Positions 1 to 6,925 of a stretch of 10,126 bases of DNA are shown here, piece by piece. The first letter of the stretch is position 1. Each line of letters opens with the position of its first letter. The position numbers and the translations under genes are program-made. The stretch is taken from contig JALNVO010000089.1 of assembly GCA_023231365.1 (NCBI GenBank), positions 1-10,126 on the forward strand, written 5' to 3'. The stretch comes from Fibrobacteraceae bacterium. GTDB lineage: Bacteria; Fibrobacterota; Fibrobacteria; Fibrobacterales; Fibrobacteraceae. The notes beneath the pieces are model-generated. The model was not told where the DNA came from and searched no databases. It was given only the letters and a program-made list of their open reading frames with translations.

Positions 1-1275
1 CTCAAGTTGATCCCGATAGCACTCAAATATGCAAGCATTGCAGATGGAAACGGCGATGGTCTTGCCGAAAAGGTTATCGTAGACTTTGCTTCCGCAGTCG
101 ATGCCCGCCACGCACCCGACAGCCTCTCCGTCATTTTCGGAAGCGCAATCCCTGAAACACTCTGGACAAGCGCGCTCACTTGGAATACGGACCGCACCGA
201 AGCCGAACTCGGATTATCCAAGCCGTTCTCGCTCGGCAATACGAACGGAAACTATTCCGGCCTCTCTTACAAAGGCGGACAGCTCGTCGGAGCAGGTCTT
301 GTCGTACAGCACAAGGGTTCCGGAGCGAACTATGAAAGCGATTCTACACTTGCCGAGGATTTAACGGGACCTGTAATAGTCGAGGCATCTGCAAAATCAA
401 CAGGCACAGTCATTACGCTTCTTGCGATTCCAAGCGAACCTTTGCTCGTCAACGATTCCACTCTTACGCTCATCCAGCGCGAACGCAAAGGCCCCATTGC
501 AGTCAAGGCTTCCAACTGGAAAAACGGCACGGCTTCATTCACTCTCATCTACTCCAAGGATGAAGAATCAGCCGTCATGGAGGGCGACCGCATCCGCTTT
601 GCCCCGCTTGATGCAAGCCTGTTCATTGATAAAAACGGCAACTTGCCTTCTCTTCAAAATCCTTGGGCAACTGTAACAGGTACGGGAACTCCCAGCATAG
701 ACTTCTCCTTCAATCCGATAAACCCTGTAATGGACGTTTCACAAAGTACATCTGCCGAAGAAATTCCTTCTAGCGGAGCCGATTACCGTTTGTTCGTCCT
801 CAACCAAAATACAAGCAACTGGGATATCTTCGAAAACGGTCTTTTCGTAACAAGCATAGATACAGCAAGTTACAACTTCTCCGGTGCAGTCTTCGAACTG
901 CACATGGGTGTTCCTCGCGGGACATCCTATACGGAAGCTCCAGCCTGGGATAGTCTAACTGTCGCATACGATATTCCCTTCTACTCCAATCTCGGAAGTT
1001 ACGTGAACCGCTTCAAAGGAAACTTCACGGTGACATCTAAATACCTCTCTTCCGATAATCAAGTACAAATGCGCTTTGAATGGCTTTCTCACGGAACAAA
1101 AGGAATCGTTGCAGAAAACGGAAAGGCACTCGGTACCGGAGCTTACATTGCAAAAGCAGGGATAAAGACCCGGTTCTTTGTCAATAAGGATCAAACCACT
1201 GAAATAAAGACCCGGTTTACATCAAAAGACCATTGTAACATAACGCGGACTTTCGGCATTCAACGAATCCGCTGA
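1..1275 (+). CDS. Large secreted repeat-domain surface protein, C-terminal 424 residues (5' partial)
   Basis: The frame is open from the first base, so the gene starts upstream of the window; the TTG at position 7 is not a credible start. The visible part is rich in beta-strand, Ser, Thr and Asn, as in extracellular proteins. Residues 15-20 read DGNGDG, a Ca-binding loop of the dockerin or thrombospondin-3 type. Around residues 118-150 a 'D-L-T-G-P-V-I-V-E-A-S' stretch leads into 'A-I-P-S-E-P-L', like the repeated Ig-like domains of Fibrobacter surface proteins. Near residues 358-386, a W-L-S-H-G segment followed by A-L-G-T-G-A-Y-I-A resembles the FlgD Ig-like or secretion-sorting fold found at the C-terminus of many exported proteins of this group. 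The protein ends in a basic tail (F-G-I-Q-R-I-R). The likely role is a cell-surface or secreted protein, perhaps an adhesin; the domain that would define its activity lies outside the window. A strong terminator follows 22 bp after the stop. Confidence 0.8.
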   Translation, partial: LKLIPIALKYASIADGNGDGLAEKVIVDFASAVDARHAPDSLSVIFGSAIPETLWTSALTWNTDRTEAELGLSKPFSLGNTNGNYSGLSYKGGQLVGAGLVVQHKGSGANYESDSTLAEDLTGPVIVEASAKSTGTVITLLAIPSEPLLVNDSTLTLIQRERKGPIAVKASNWKNGTASFTLIYSKDEESAVMEGDRIRFAPLDASLFIDKNGNLPSLQNPWATVTGTGTPSIDFSFNPINPVMDVSQSTSAEEIPSSGADYRLFVLNQNTSNWDIFENGLFVTSIDTASYNFSGAVFELHMGVPRGTSYTEAPAWDSLTVAYDIPFYSNLGSYVNRFKGNFTVTSKYLSSDNQVQMRFEWLSHGTKGIVAENGKALGTGAYIAKAGIKTRFFVNKDQTTEIKTRFTSKDHCNITRTFGIQRIR

Positions 1276-1296
1276 ATATTTCCAAGCCTTTTTGCC

Positions 1297-1324
1297 AAGC
1301 ACGCCTATCGGCGTGCTTTTTTTT
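1297..1324 (+). terminator. Rho-independent terminator after the surface-protein gene
   Basis: A perfect 9-bp stem (AAGCACGCC at 1297-1305 with GGCGTGCTT at 1310-1318) with a four-base loop (TATC) runs directly into an eight-base T tract. It separates the upstream gene from the signalling operon, so that operon needs its own promoter in 1325-1386. Confidence 0.93.
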
Positions 1325-1386
1325 GCTTTTTCATTTTCCTTCTTTCTATTTTAAGTGTAATTTTATGGATACTCAAAAGGTCAGGC
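1325..1386 (+). promoter_or_regulatory. Leader of the signalling operon, with presumed promoter and ribosome binding site
   Basis: This AT-rich stretch lies between the terminator and the kinase ATG. A TAATTT-like -10 element near 1359-1364, with a TTCCTT-like -35 about 16 bp upstream, is possible but weak. AAAAGG at 1375-1380, six bases before ATG 1387, is a good ribosome binding site and supports that start. No GG-N10-GC sigma54 signature was seen. Confidence 0.35.
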
Positions 1387-3615
1387 ATGAATAATTTCGT
1401 ATTGAGTATACACTTTCTGCATGGGGGCATATCCCTCATCTGTTTCTTTATCCTGATCGCTCTTTTTATTACGGTCGTATTTTCCAACCGATTTGAAAAA
1501 GAATTCCGCATTCCCATGGGTTATGTCGTAGGGCTTGATCTCGTGTGGAGTTTTATCGCTGTTTTTGAACAGCTTCCCGCCCCTTACATCACAGAAGAAG
1601 CGCGCTATTGGCTATACATAGCCGGAGCATTCTGTTGGGTTCAATACGGGTATGCAATCATTCTAGTAACCTCCACATTGACCAAAACAAAGATCCACCA
1701 TTTCTGGAACGCTTGGAATCTAATAGGAATCATCTATCTTCTCTTGACAGGGGTCACGAAAAAATTCTACACCGGCGTTATTGAAACCTGGTATGGATTT
1801 ACCGCGACAAATGACATCATTGCCATTGTGGCCATTCTCGCATTCATGATTGTCCCTGTTGCTTTTAGCGCCTACATCGCACTAAAAAGCCTCAAAGGCG
1901 CAGAAGAGGAAACAAAGCCCATTTTCCGTGAAATTTTCGTCATTCTGACGACGGCTATTTTTGGCGGACTCATTATGGATGCGATACTTCCCGCATTCAA
2001 TCTTTTCATTTACGGGGAAAGCGCAGCCATATTTCTTTTCTTTGTCACCATAGTACTCTGCCATGCGAGCCTTTCCATTTCACATTACAACATCAGCGTA
2101 CAACAAGCAACGCAACTCATTATCCAACAGCTCGACGAAGGCGTCATCATTTTAAATGAACAGGGCGAAATTGAAATGGTCAACCCTGCAGCTTGCGCCA
2201 TATTTTCAGTAAGAGAAAGTTCCCTTCTGCACAAATCCATCTTTCCCTATTTGCCAGAACTCAAATCACTCAACAACGCCAATTCAATACCGTTCCACTT
2301 GAGCCACGGAGACAACGAAATCACAGTAGCCGTTTCCATTTCTTCGCACACGGCCTATGGAGTTATCCGCGGATACAAACTCATCTTGCGCGATATTTCC
2401 CACAGTACAAATATACAGGAACGCTATGCAAAACTCCAAGCAGAAATCCGGGATGAGCGTTCGGCAAACAGTCTAAAAATGGCGGACCTCAAACAGAAAT
2501 ACCAAGAACAGCAAATATTCCTCCGCTCCCTTCTCAACAATCTGCCACTCCGTTTGTGGGCAAAAAATCTACAAGGCGTTTACACACAACAGAACAGGCA
2601 CGACATAGAAGAACGCGGAAACCGGGCCAATCAAACGGACACTCCAAAATTTTCAAAAGAAGAACAGAAAATTCTATCAGCGCCGCAAAAAGAACTGATT
2701 ATTGAAGAAACAAACTCAGATGCAGAAGGCAAGAAACATTGGTACAAAAAAACGATTTTACCCCTATTTGCCGACACCAACTCCATAGAAGGCGTTCTGG
2801 GACTCATTGAAGACACTACGAAGGTTCGCGCACTTGAAGAAGAACGCAACCAACTTAAAGAAAACTTGGCGCAAGCGTCCAAATTTGAAGATATGAGCAA
2901 CGTCGCCGGAGGACTCGCCCACGATTTCAACAACATTCTCTCCGGTATCATCGGATATTGCGAACTCGCAAAAGCAACGCTCCCGAAAGATACTGAAAGC
3001 GAGAAATCGGATAAATACTTGGAACGGGCGCTCAAATCCGCCGACAGTGCAAAATCCCTAGTGCAACAGACGTTTGCAAAGCTCAAACACGAACAGGATA
3101 AAAAACCACAGAACTTTGACGTTGGTATTGTCATTGATGAAGTAAAAAATGAACTATCGGGGACACTCCCCCAGAACATTGAAATAAAAAAGGAATCCAA
3201 TGAACGGATAGAAGCCTTTGGCGACACTACAGACTTCCACCGGATTCTGATGAATCTCGGCACCAACGCCATTTTCGCCATGAAGAAGAACGGAGGTACC
3301 CTCTATTACAACTACGCCAAAAAAATTCTTACAGAAAAACTTGTCACAAACTTCACGACAGTTCCTCCGGGAGAATACCTCTACCTTTCCGTAAAAGATA
3401 CCGGAGAAGGAATTTCTCCTGACATTCTCAAGCGTATTTTCACCCCATTCTTTACGACAAAATCGCCGAACCAAGGGCTCGGACTCGGACTTTCGGTAAC
3501 GCTCCGCCTCATAAAAGCGTCCGATGCCTACATCACCCTGGAGACGGTTGTCGGAAAAGGAACTACTTTTGAATTGTACTGGCCGCTTGGCAAAAAAAAT
3601 CTGGAGGTTTCATAA
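1387..3615 (+). CDS. Membrane-bound 7TM-PAS-PAS sensor histidine kinase (NtrB-like kinase core)
   Basis: The 742-residue protein begins with about seven hydrophobic segments (roughly residues 13-33, 45-62, 74-96, 108-123, 142-165, 183-205, 211-230), resembling the N-terminal 7TM region of histidine kinases. A PAS-like domain follows (about 242-340, containing L-D-E-G-V-I-I-L-N). Next come a charged helix likely to form a coiled coil (341-378), a second PAS-like region (about 380-478) and another signalling helix (478-500). The kinase core is complete. The H-box is GGLAHDFNNILSG with phospho-acceptor His512, the N-box is L-M-N-L-G-T-N-A with Asn627, the G1 box is DTGEGI at 671-676, the F-box is F-T-P-F-F-T-T-K, and the G2 box is GLGLGLS at 697-703. 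This is the NtrB-like layout that usually works with a separate receiver. The gene is first in a three-gene operon with a receiver and an NtrC-like activator, its probable partners. The sensed signal is unknown. Confidence 0.93.
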   Translation: MNNFVLSIHFLHGGISLICFFILIALFITVVFSNRFEKEFRIPMGYVVGLDLVWSFIAVFEQLPAPYITEEARYWLYIAGAFCWVQYGYAIILVTSTLTKTKIHHFWNAWNLIGIIYLLLTGVTKKFYTGVIETWYGFTATNDIIAIVAILAFMIVPVAFSAYIALKSLKGAEEETKPIFREIFVILTTAIFGGLIMDAILPAFNLFIYGESAAIFLFFVTIVLCHASLSISHYNISVQQATQLIIQQLDEGVIILNEQGEIEMVNPAACAIFSVRESSLLHKSIFPYLPELKSLNNANSIPFHLSHGDNEITVAVSISSHTAYGVIRGYKLILRDISHSTNIQERYAKLQAEIRDERSANSLKMADLKQKYQEQQIFLRSLLNNLPLRLWAKNLQGVYTQQNRHDIEERGNRANQTDTPKFSKEEQKILSAPQKELIIEETNSDAEGKKHWYKKTILPLFADTNSIEGVLGLIEDTTKVRALEEERNQLKENLAQASKFEDMSNVAGGLAHDFNNILSGIIGYCELAKATLPKDTESEKSDKYLERALKSADSAKSLVQQTFAKLKHEQDKKPQNFDVGIVIDEVKNELSGTLPQNIEIKKESNERIEAFGDTTDFHRILMNLGTNAIFAMKKNGGTLYYNYAKKILTEKLVTNFTTVPPGEYLYLSVKDTGEGISPDILKRIFTPFFTTKSPNQGLGLGLSVTLRLIKASDAYITLETVVGKGTTFELYWPLGKKNLEVS
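3603..3607 (+). promoter_or_regulatory. Strong ribosome binding site for the stand-alone receiver
   Basis: GGAGG lies inside the last codons of the kinase gene, seven bases before the receiver ATG. The ATG overlaps the kinase stop as TAATG. This fixes the start and implies coupled translation, which would keep kinase and receiver amounts linked. Confidence 0.85.
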
Positions 3616-3983
3616 TGGCTAAAATTCTAATCATTGACGATGAAGAAGATATCCGCTCCGTTCTTGAGGATATGCTCAAAATGTCCGGATATGAGGTCGA
3701 CACAGCGGAAGATGGCCGCAAGGCCAAAGAACTCTATGACAAGACAGATTACGATGCCATAATCACTGATATCATTATGCCGGAACAAGATGGTTTTGAA
3801 GTTATTCTCGACTTCCGCAACAAGAATCAATTGAACCGCGTCATCGCCATCAGCGGAGGGGGACGCACATCCTCTGACGATTATTTGAATACAGCAGCAC
3901 ACCTCGGCGTTTCTTCTGTATTTTCTAAACCGCCTAACTACAAGGATCTGCTCGCCAAAGTTGCAGAAGTCGTCACTCACTAA
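3615..3983 (+). CDS. Single-domain CheY-like response regulator receiver
   Basis: The 122 residues are one receiver domain with no output domain. All key residues are present: acidic pocket D8, D9 and E10 after the first beta strand (K-I-L-I-I-D-D-E), phospho-acceptor D52 in I-I-T-D-I-I-M-P, S80 in the Thr/Ser switch position (I-A-I-S-G-G-G-R), and K105 in F-S-K-P. The usual K-P-F is K-P-P here. The GGG stretch after beta strand 4 is common in small receivers encoded beside NtrB-like kinases. The start overlaps the kinase stop by one base and has a strong GGAGG site. It is probably phosphorylated by the kinase encoded just upstream. With no DNA-binding part, it would act by protein contact, as a phosphate sink, or as a relay step. 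The exact role is inferred. Confidence 0.92.
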   Translation: MAKILIIDDEEDIRSVLEDMLKMSGYEVDTAEDGRKAKELYDKTDYDAIITDIIMPEQDGFEVILDFRNKNQLNRVIAISGGGRTSSDDYLNTAAHLGVSSVFSKPPNYKDLLAKVAEVVTH

Positions 3984-3995
3984 GGCGACTCACTG

Positions 3996-5432
3996 ATGAA
4001 CGTTCTCCTCGCAGATTCAAATAAGAAGTTCGTCGAAAGCGTTTCTTCCGCGTGGTCGCTACCCGACGTATCTCTTCTCACAGTTTCTGATTCCACAGCA
4101 CTCTTTAATATCATTGAAGAGACTTCCGTGGATTTTGCTTTTGTGGATATATCGCTTCTGCTCCATAAGGATGTGGACGTCATCAGTTTTTTAAAAGAAC
4201 ACCATCCACAAGCAGAAATTGTCATTCTCTGTTCACAGGATTCCAAATTAGAAGCAGAAAGCGCGATTTCGCGAGGAGCCTCTTCTTACCTCATCAAGCC
4301 TATCAAACAGCGCGCGCTGGAAGACACCGCAAAAAAATACCTCCTCCGCATCAAGGCTTCGAGCGACTACCGGGAGATGGAAGACCACCTTCTTGAAAAC
4401 CTCCTCGGAGATACGCCAGAAATGCAGAAAATTCTGCGACTGCTCTACAAGGTCGCACCTACGACAAGTTCCGTGCTCATTACCGGCGAATCCGGATCGG
4501 GCAAAGAATTCCTCGCACGCATCGTCCACAGGCTTTCCAAAAGAGCAAACGAGCCTTTCGTAGCGGTCAATTGCAGCGCCATTCCAGAGAACTTGGTCGA
4601 AAGCGAACTCTTTGGCAGCAAGAAAGGATCGTTTACCGGATCGACTACAGACAAAAAAGGCCTTTTTGAAGAAGCGAACGGCGGTACGCTGTTCCTCGAT
4701 GAAATCGGAGAACTTTCTCAAGCCACACAAGTTAAGCTGCTCCGATTCTTGCAGAGCCACGAATCCCGCCGTGTGGGTGAAACAGAAAACCGTTACTTGG
4801 ACGTGCGGATTCTTGCCGCCACCAATACAGACCTCGCTGAAGCAATGGCAAAAAAGACCTTCCGCGACGACCTCTACTACCGCTTGAACACGTTCCACAT
4901 CCACGTTCCACCACTCAGGGATCGCCGTGTAGTAATTCCCAGCCTCATAAGATACTTTGTGCTTAAGTATGAAAAAGACCAGGGCAAGCTAATTCAAAAA
5001 ATTGACCCAGCAGCACAAATGGCGCTTGCAACTTATAATTACCCAGGAAATGTACGAGAACTTGAAAATATTGTGGAGCACGCAATAGTCCTCTCCGAAA
5101 ACGGAACGATACGCCTCGAAGACTTGCCCGAAGAATTAAGCTACCAAAAAACGCCGCACAGCGATTTGCTGATCGCCCCCAATCCCGGAACCCAAACACA
5201 AGCAACCATCACAAAGCCTGCAAATAGCGAAAATATTCCGCAAACAGCGGCGCCCAAAGCGATAACCTACGCGCCAACAAACGATATCATTACTTTGGAC
5301 GAACTCGAAAAAAGGCACATTTTGCATGCCTTAGATGTTTTCAAAGGCAACAAGACCGAAGTTGCCGACCGCTTGGGTATTAGCCGGGCAACGCTCTGGC
5401 GCAAGCTCAAAGACCATAAAATCGAAATCTAA
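3996..5432 (+). CDS. NtrC-family sigma54-dependent transcription activator (receiver, AAA+, Fis-type HTH)
   Basis: The 478-residue protein has the three NtrC parts. The receiver (about 1-115) keeps phospho-acceptor D51, S80 and K101 (L-I-K-P), but its first acidic cluster reads A-D-S-N, so only one of the two paired Asp residues remains. The AAA+ domain (about 135-370) has Walker A GESGSGKE (164-171), Walker B GGTLFLDEIGEL (229-240), the R-D-D-L-Y-Y-R-L segment (290-297) and sensor II Y-P-G-N-V-R-E-L-E-N. The sigma54-contact loop is GSFTGS (211-216) rather than GAFTGA. A Pro/Thr/Ala/Gln-rich linker (about 384-428) leads to a C-terminal Fis-type helix-turn-helix (about 434-475, with N-K-T-E-V-A-D-R-L-G-I-S-R-A-T-L-W-R-K-L). 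It should hydrolyse ATP to open sigma54-RNA polymerase promoters. It is third in the operon after the kinase and receiver. The AAGG at 3982-3985, overlapping the previous stop, is a rather distant ribosome binding site. Confidence 0.94.
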   Translation: MNVLLADSNKKFVESVSSAWSLPDVSLLTVSDSTALFNIIEETSVDFAFVDISLLLHKDVDVISFLKEHHPQAEIVILCSQDSKLEAESAISRGASSYLIKPIKQRALEDTAKKYLLRIKASSDYREMEDHLLENLLGDTPEMQKILRLLYKVAPTTSSVLITGESGSGKEFLARIVHRLSKRANEPFVAVNCSAIPENLVESELFGSKKGSFTGSTTDKKGLFEEANGGTLFLDEIGELSQATQVKLLRFLQSHESRRVGETENRYLDVRILAATNTDLAEAMAKKTFRDDLYYRLNTFHIHVPPLRDRRVVIPSLIRYFVLKYEKDQGKLIQKIDPAAQMALATYNYPGNVRELENIVEHAIVLSENGTIRLEDLPEELSYQKTPHSDLLIAPNPGTQTQATITKPANSENIPQTAAPKAITYAPTNDIITLDELEKRHILHALDVFKGNKTEVADRLGISRATLWRKLKDHKIEI

Positions 5433-5442
5433 TACAAATTAT

Positions 5443-6396
5443 TTAAATGAGTATCATCGCGCAGGAAAGCGCACTTTCTTTGCGCGTTCCAGACCCCGGG
5501 AAATCAATCCCCTGCCCATGAGCCCAAGCTAAGCGTGCATGCGGAAAAAATTTGCGGACGGTCTCTAAAGACTCCGCAGCAATTGATTTCGGCGTAAAAG
5601 AACTGAAATTTGAACTCGCCAAAAGGAATCCGCCCGGAAGAAGAATTTGAGAAGCTCCCTCTACAAGAGTCTGAAAATCAGTTTTTACAGAGAAAACTTT
5701 GCCTTTGTTGCGGGCAAAACTCGGCGGGTCAAGCACAATCCCACCAAATTTATTTCCTTTTTTAATGCACCATTCCAAATATTCCTGCGAACTCCCTTTG
5801 AAGAACTCGCCCTGTTTGAGTTCCAAACCGTTCAAACGATAATTTTCGCGGCCCTTGTCGAGTATCTTACCGCTGATGTCCACATTCACCGCCCGCAAAG
5901 CACCACCCATACGGGCGTGTACGCCAAAGCTGCACGTATAGCTGAACAAATTAAGCACTTCAATCCCCCGGGATCGCTTTTCCAGATCCAGGCGACCTGC
6001 CCGCATATCCAAAAAGAGCCCGGGATTCACCGTATCCATCAAATCCACTTGAAACCGGGAAGTCCCTTCGCGGACAATAGCCGTGGCGGAAGATTTTTCC
6101 CCGATGTCTACCCGCATCTCCGGCTTTTCCAAAGACTTGCCCGAAGGTGAAAGGCGAAATTTGGTAACAAGGAACGCCGGGGATAGCACGCTCTTTACGG
6201 CATCCACGAGATCCGGTTCTCTAAAAAGGAGCTCCCGTCCAAAAAACTGTATTTGGTAATGATCGCCATACTTGTCGATAGCAACGCCCGGGAAATCATC
6301 TTCTGCACCGTCCACTACACGGAAAGCATCTGTTTCCTCAAAAAGCGGAGCGCGTTTCTCCAAAGCATTTTTAAGCAAAAAACGGAATTCGGGCAC
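5443..6396 (-). CDS. Class I SAM-dependent methyltransferase, RlmI/RlmK-like (probable rRNA methyltransferase)
   Basis: The 317-residue protein starts with GTG, two bases after the nrdR stop. Residues about 21-53 (A-F-R-V-V-D-G-A-E-D-D-F-P-G-V-A-I-D-K-Y-G-D) match the small central domain that RlmI-type enzymes place before the catalytic fold. T-V-N-P-G-L-F-L-D-M-R (122-132) corresponds to their G-x-K-T-G-x-x-L-D-x-R motif. The Rossmann fold has SAM motif I (V-L-N-L-F-S-Y-T-C-S-F-G, 147-158), an acidic residue after the next strand (V-N-V-D, 170-173), and I-V-L-D-P-P-S-F-A (220-228). RlmI proper is about 400 residues with an N-terminal PUA domain; that domain is absent here. Where m5C-forming members have a catalytic S-C-S after the last motif, this protein has A-S-S-N-F-S (260-265), closer to the S-N-N of the m7G-forming RlmK type. 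The base modified cannot be fixed from sequence. Confidence 0.87.
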   Translation of the reverse strand: MPEFRFLLKNALEKRAPLFEETDAFRVVDGAEDDFPGVAIDKYGDHYQIQFFGRELLFREPDLVDAVKSVLSPAFLVTKFRLSPSGKSLEKPEMRVDIGEKSSATAIVREGTSRFQVDLMDTVNPGLFLDMRAGRLDLEKRSRGIEVLNLFSYTCSFGVHARMGGALRAVNVDISGKILDKGRENYRLNGLELKQGEFFKGSSQEYLEWCIKKGNKFGGIVLDPPSFARNKGKVFSVKTDFQTLVEGASQILLPGGFLLASSNFSSFTPKSIAAESLETVRKFFPHARLAWAHGQGIDFPGSGTRKESALSCAMILI

Positions 6397-6398
6397 AG

Positions 6399-6851
6399 CT
6401 ACTTTTTGTCGGGACTAAGTTGCATCACCTGGGCAACAAACTCGCCCACTTCCTTGAACTCGCGATAAACGGAAGCAAAGCGCACATAAGCTACCGGATC
6501 CACCTTGCGGAGTTCCGACATGACCATATTGCCGATGGCATCGTAATGCACTTCCTGATTTTCGCTCGCCATCAAGGAATTTTCAATGCGAGTTGCAATA
6601 TCTTCAATAGTTTGCCGACTAACCGGGCGTTTTTTGCAAGCGGCATTTATCCCCGACAGCAACTTTTCCCGCATGAACGGTTCGCGGCTATTATCCCGTT
6701 TAATAACCGTCAAAGGAATCGCTTCAATATATTCATAAGTCGTAAAGCGGCGACCGCAACCGAGGCATTCGCGGCGGCGACGGATAGATACTCCGCTCGA
6801 ACGGCTATCGACAACTTTGTCTTCCGCATGATGGCAATATGGGCAAATCAT
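6399..6851 (-). CDS. nrdR: NrdR, transcriptional repressor of ribonucleotide reductase genes
   Basis: The 150-residue protein is full length for NrdR. It begins M-I-C-P-Y-C, the standard NrdR N-terminus, which is why the ATG at 6851 was chosen over an in-frame ATG 23 codons upstream. Two Cys pairs (C3/C6 and C29/C32) form the zinc ribbon that binds DNA, with R-R-R-R-E-C-L-G-C-G-R-R-F-T-T-Y-E in the recognition part. Residues about 46-136 are the ATP-cone (I-K-R-D-N-S-R-E-P-F, and later R-F-A-S-V-Y-R-E-F) that senses ATP/dATP. NrdR shuts off nrd genes when dATP is high. No ribonucleotide reductase gene is nearby, so it acts in trans. It is first in a two-gene unit with the methyltransferase and divergent from glnS. 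No clear Shine-Dalgarno sequence precedes the chosen ATG. Confidence 0.97.
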   Translation of the reverse strand: MICPYCHHAEDKVVDSRSSGVSIRRRRECLGCGRRFTTYEYIEAIPLTVIKRDNSREPFMREKLLSGINAACKKRPVSRQTIEDIATRIENSLMASENQEVHYDAIGNMVMSELRKVDPVAYVRFASVYREFKEVGEFVAQVMQLSPDKK

Positions 6852-6925
6852 AGCCCGAATATAGATTTTTAAGATAAGCTTTTCTAAATTTATTTTGAAA
6901 TTTTTCTTTTCGGAGATCAACCCAG
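6852..6925. promoter_or_regulatory. Divergent nrdR/glnS promoter region
   Basis: These 74 very AT-rich bases separate the two divergent starts and must hold both promoters unless transcription enters from elsewhere. No -35/-10 pair stands out clearly on either strand. GGAG at 6912-6915, ten bases before the glnS ATG, is its ribosome binding site. No palindromic NrdR box was seen, so autoregulation of nrdR is not supported. Confidence 0.5.

Noticed and set aside
1276..1386. Search for a sigma54 promoter (GG-N10-GC) before the signalling operon and in the other intergenic regions
   Set aside because: No match with the required GG and GC spacing was found by eye in any intergenic region.
1365..1394. 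Nine-codon upstream frame overlapping the histidine kinase start
   Set aside because: It lacks its own ribosome binding site and is short enough to occur by chance.
2631..3281. Open frame of 216 codons on the - strand inside the histidine kinase gene
   Set aside because: It is antisense to the H-box and N-box coding region, is Ser/Phe-rich and shows no motif.
4248..4904. Open frame of 218 codons on the - strand inside the sigma54 activator gene
   Set aside because: It is antisense to the Walker and sigma54-contact coding region; its Cys/Val/Phe-rich composition is that of a shadow frame.
5647..6150. Open frame of 167 codons on the + strand inside the methyltransferase gene
   Set aside because: It is antisense to conserved SAM-fold motifs and has no recognisable domain.
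6852..6920. N-terminal extension of nrdR by 23 codons to an upstream ATG
   Set aside because: NrdR proteins begin M-x-C-P-x-C; the extension is Lys/Ile-rich and overlaps the AT-rich divergent promoter region.
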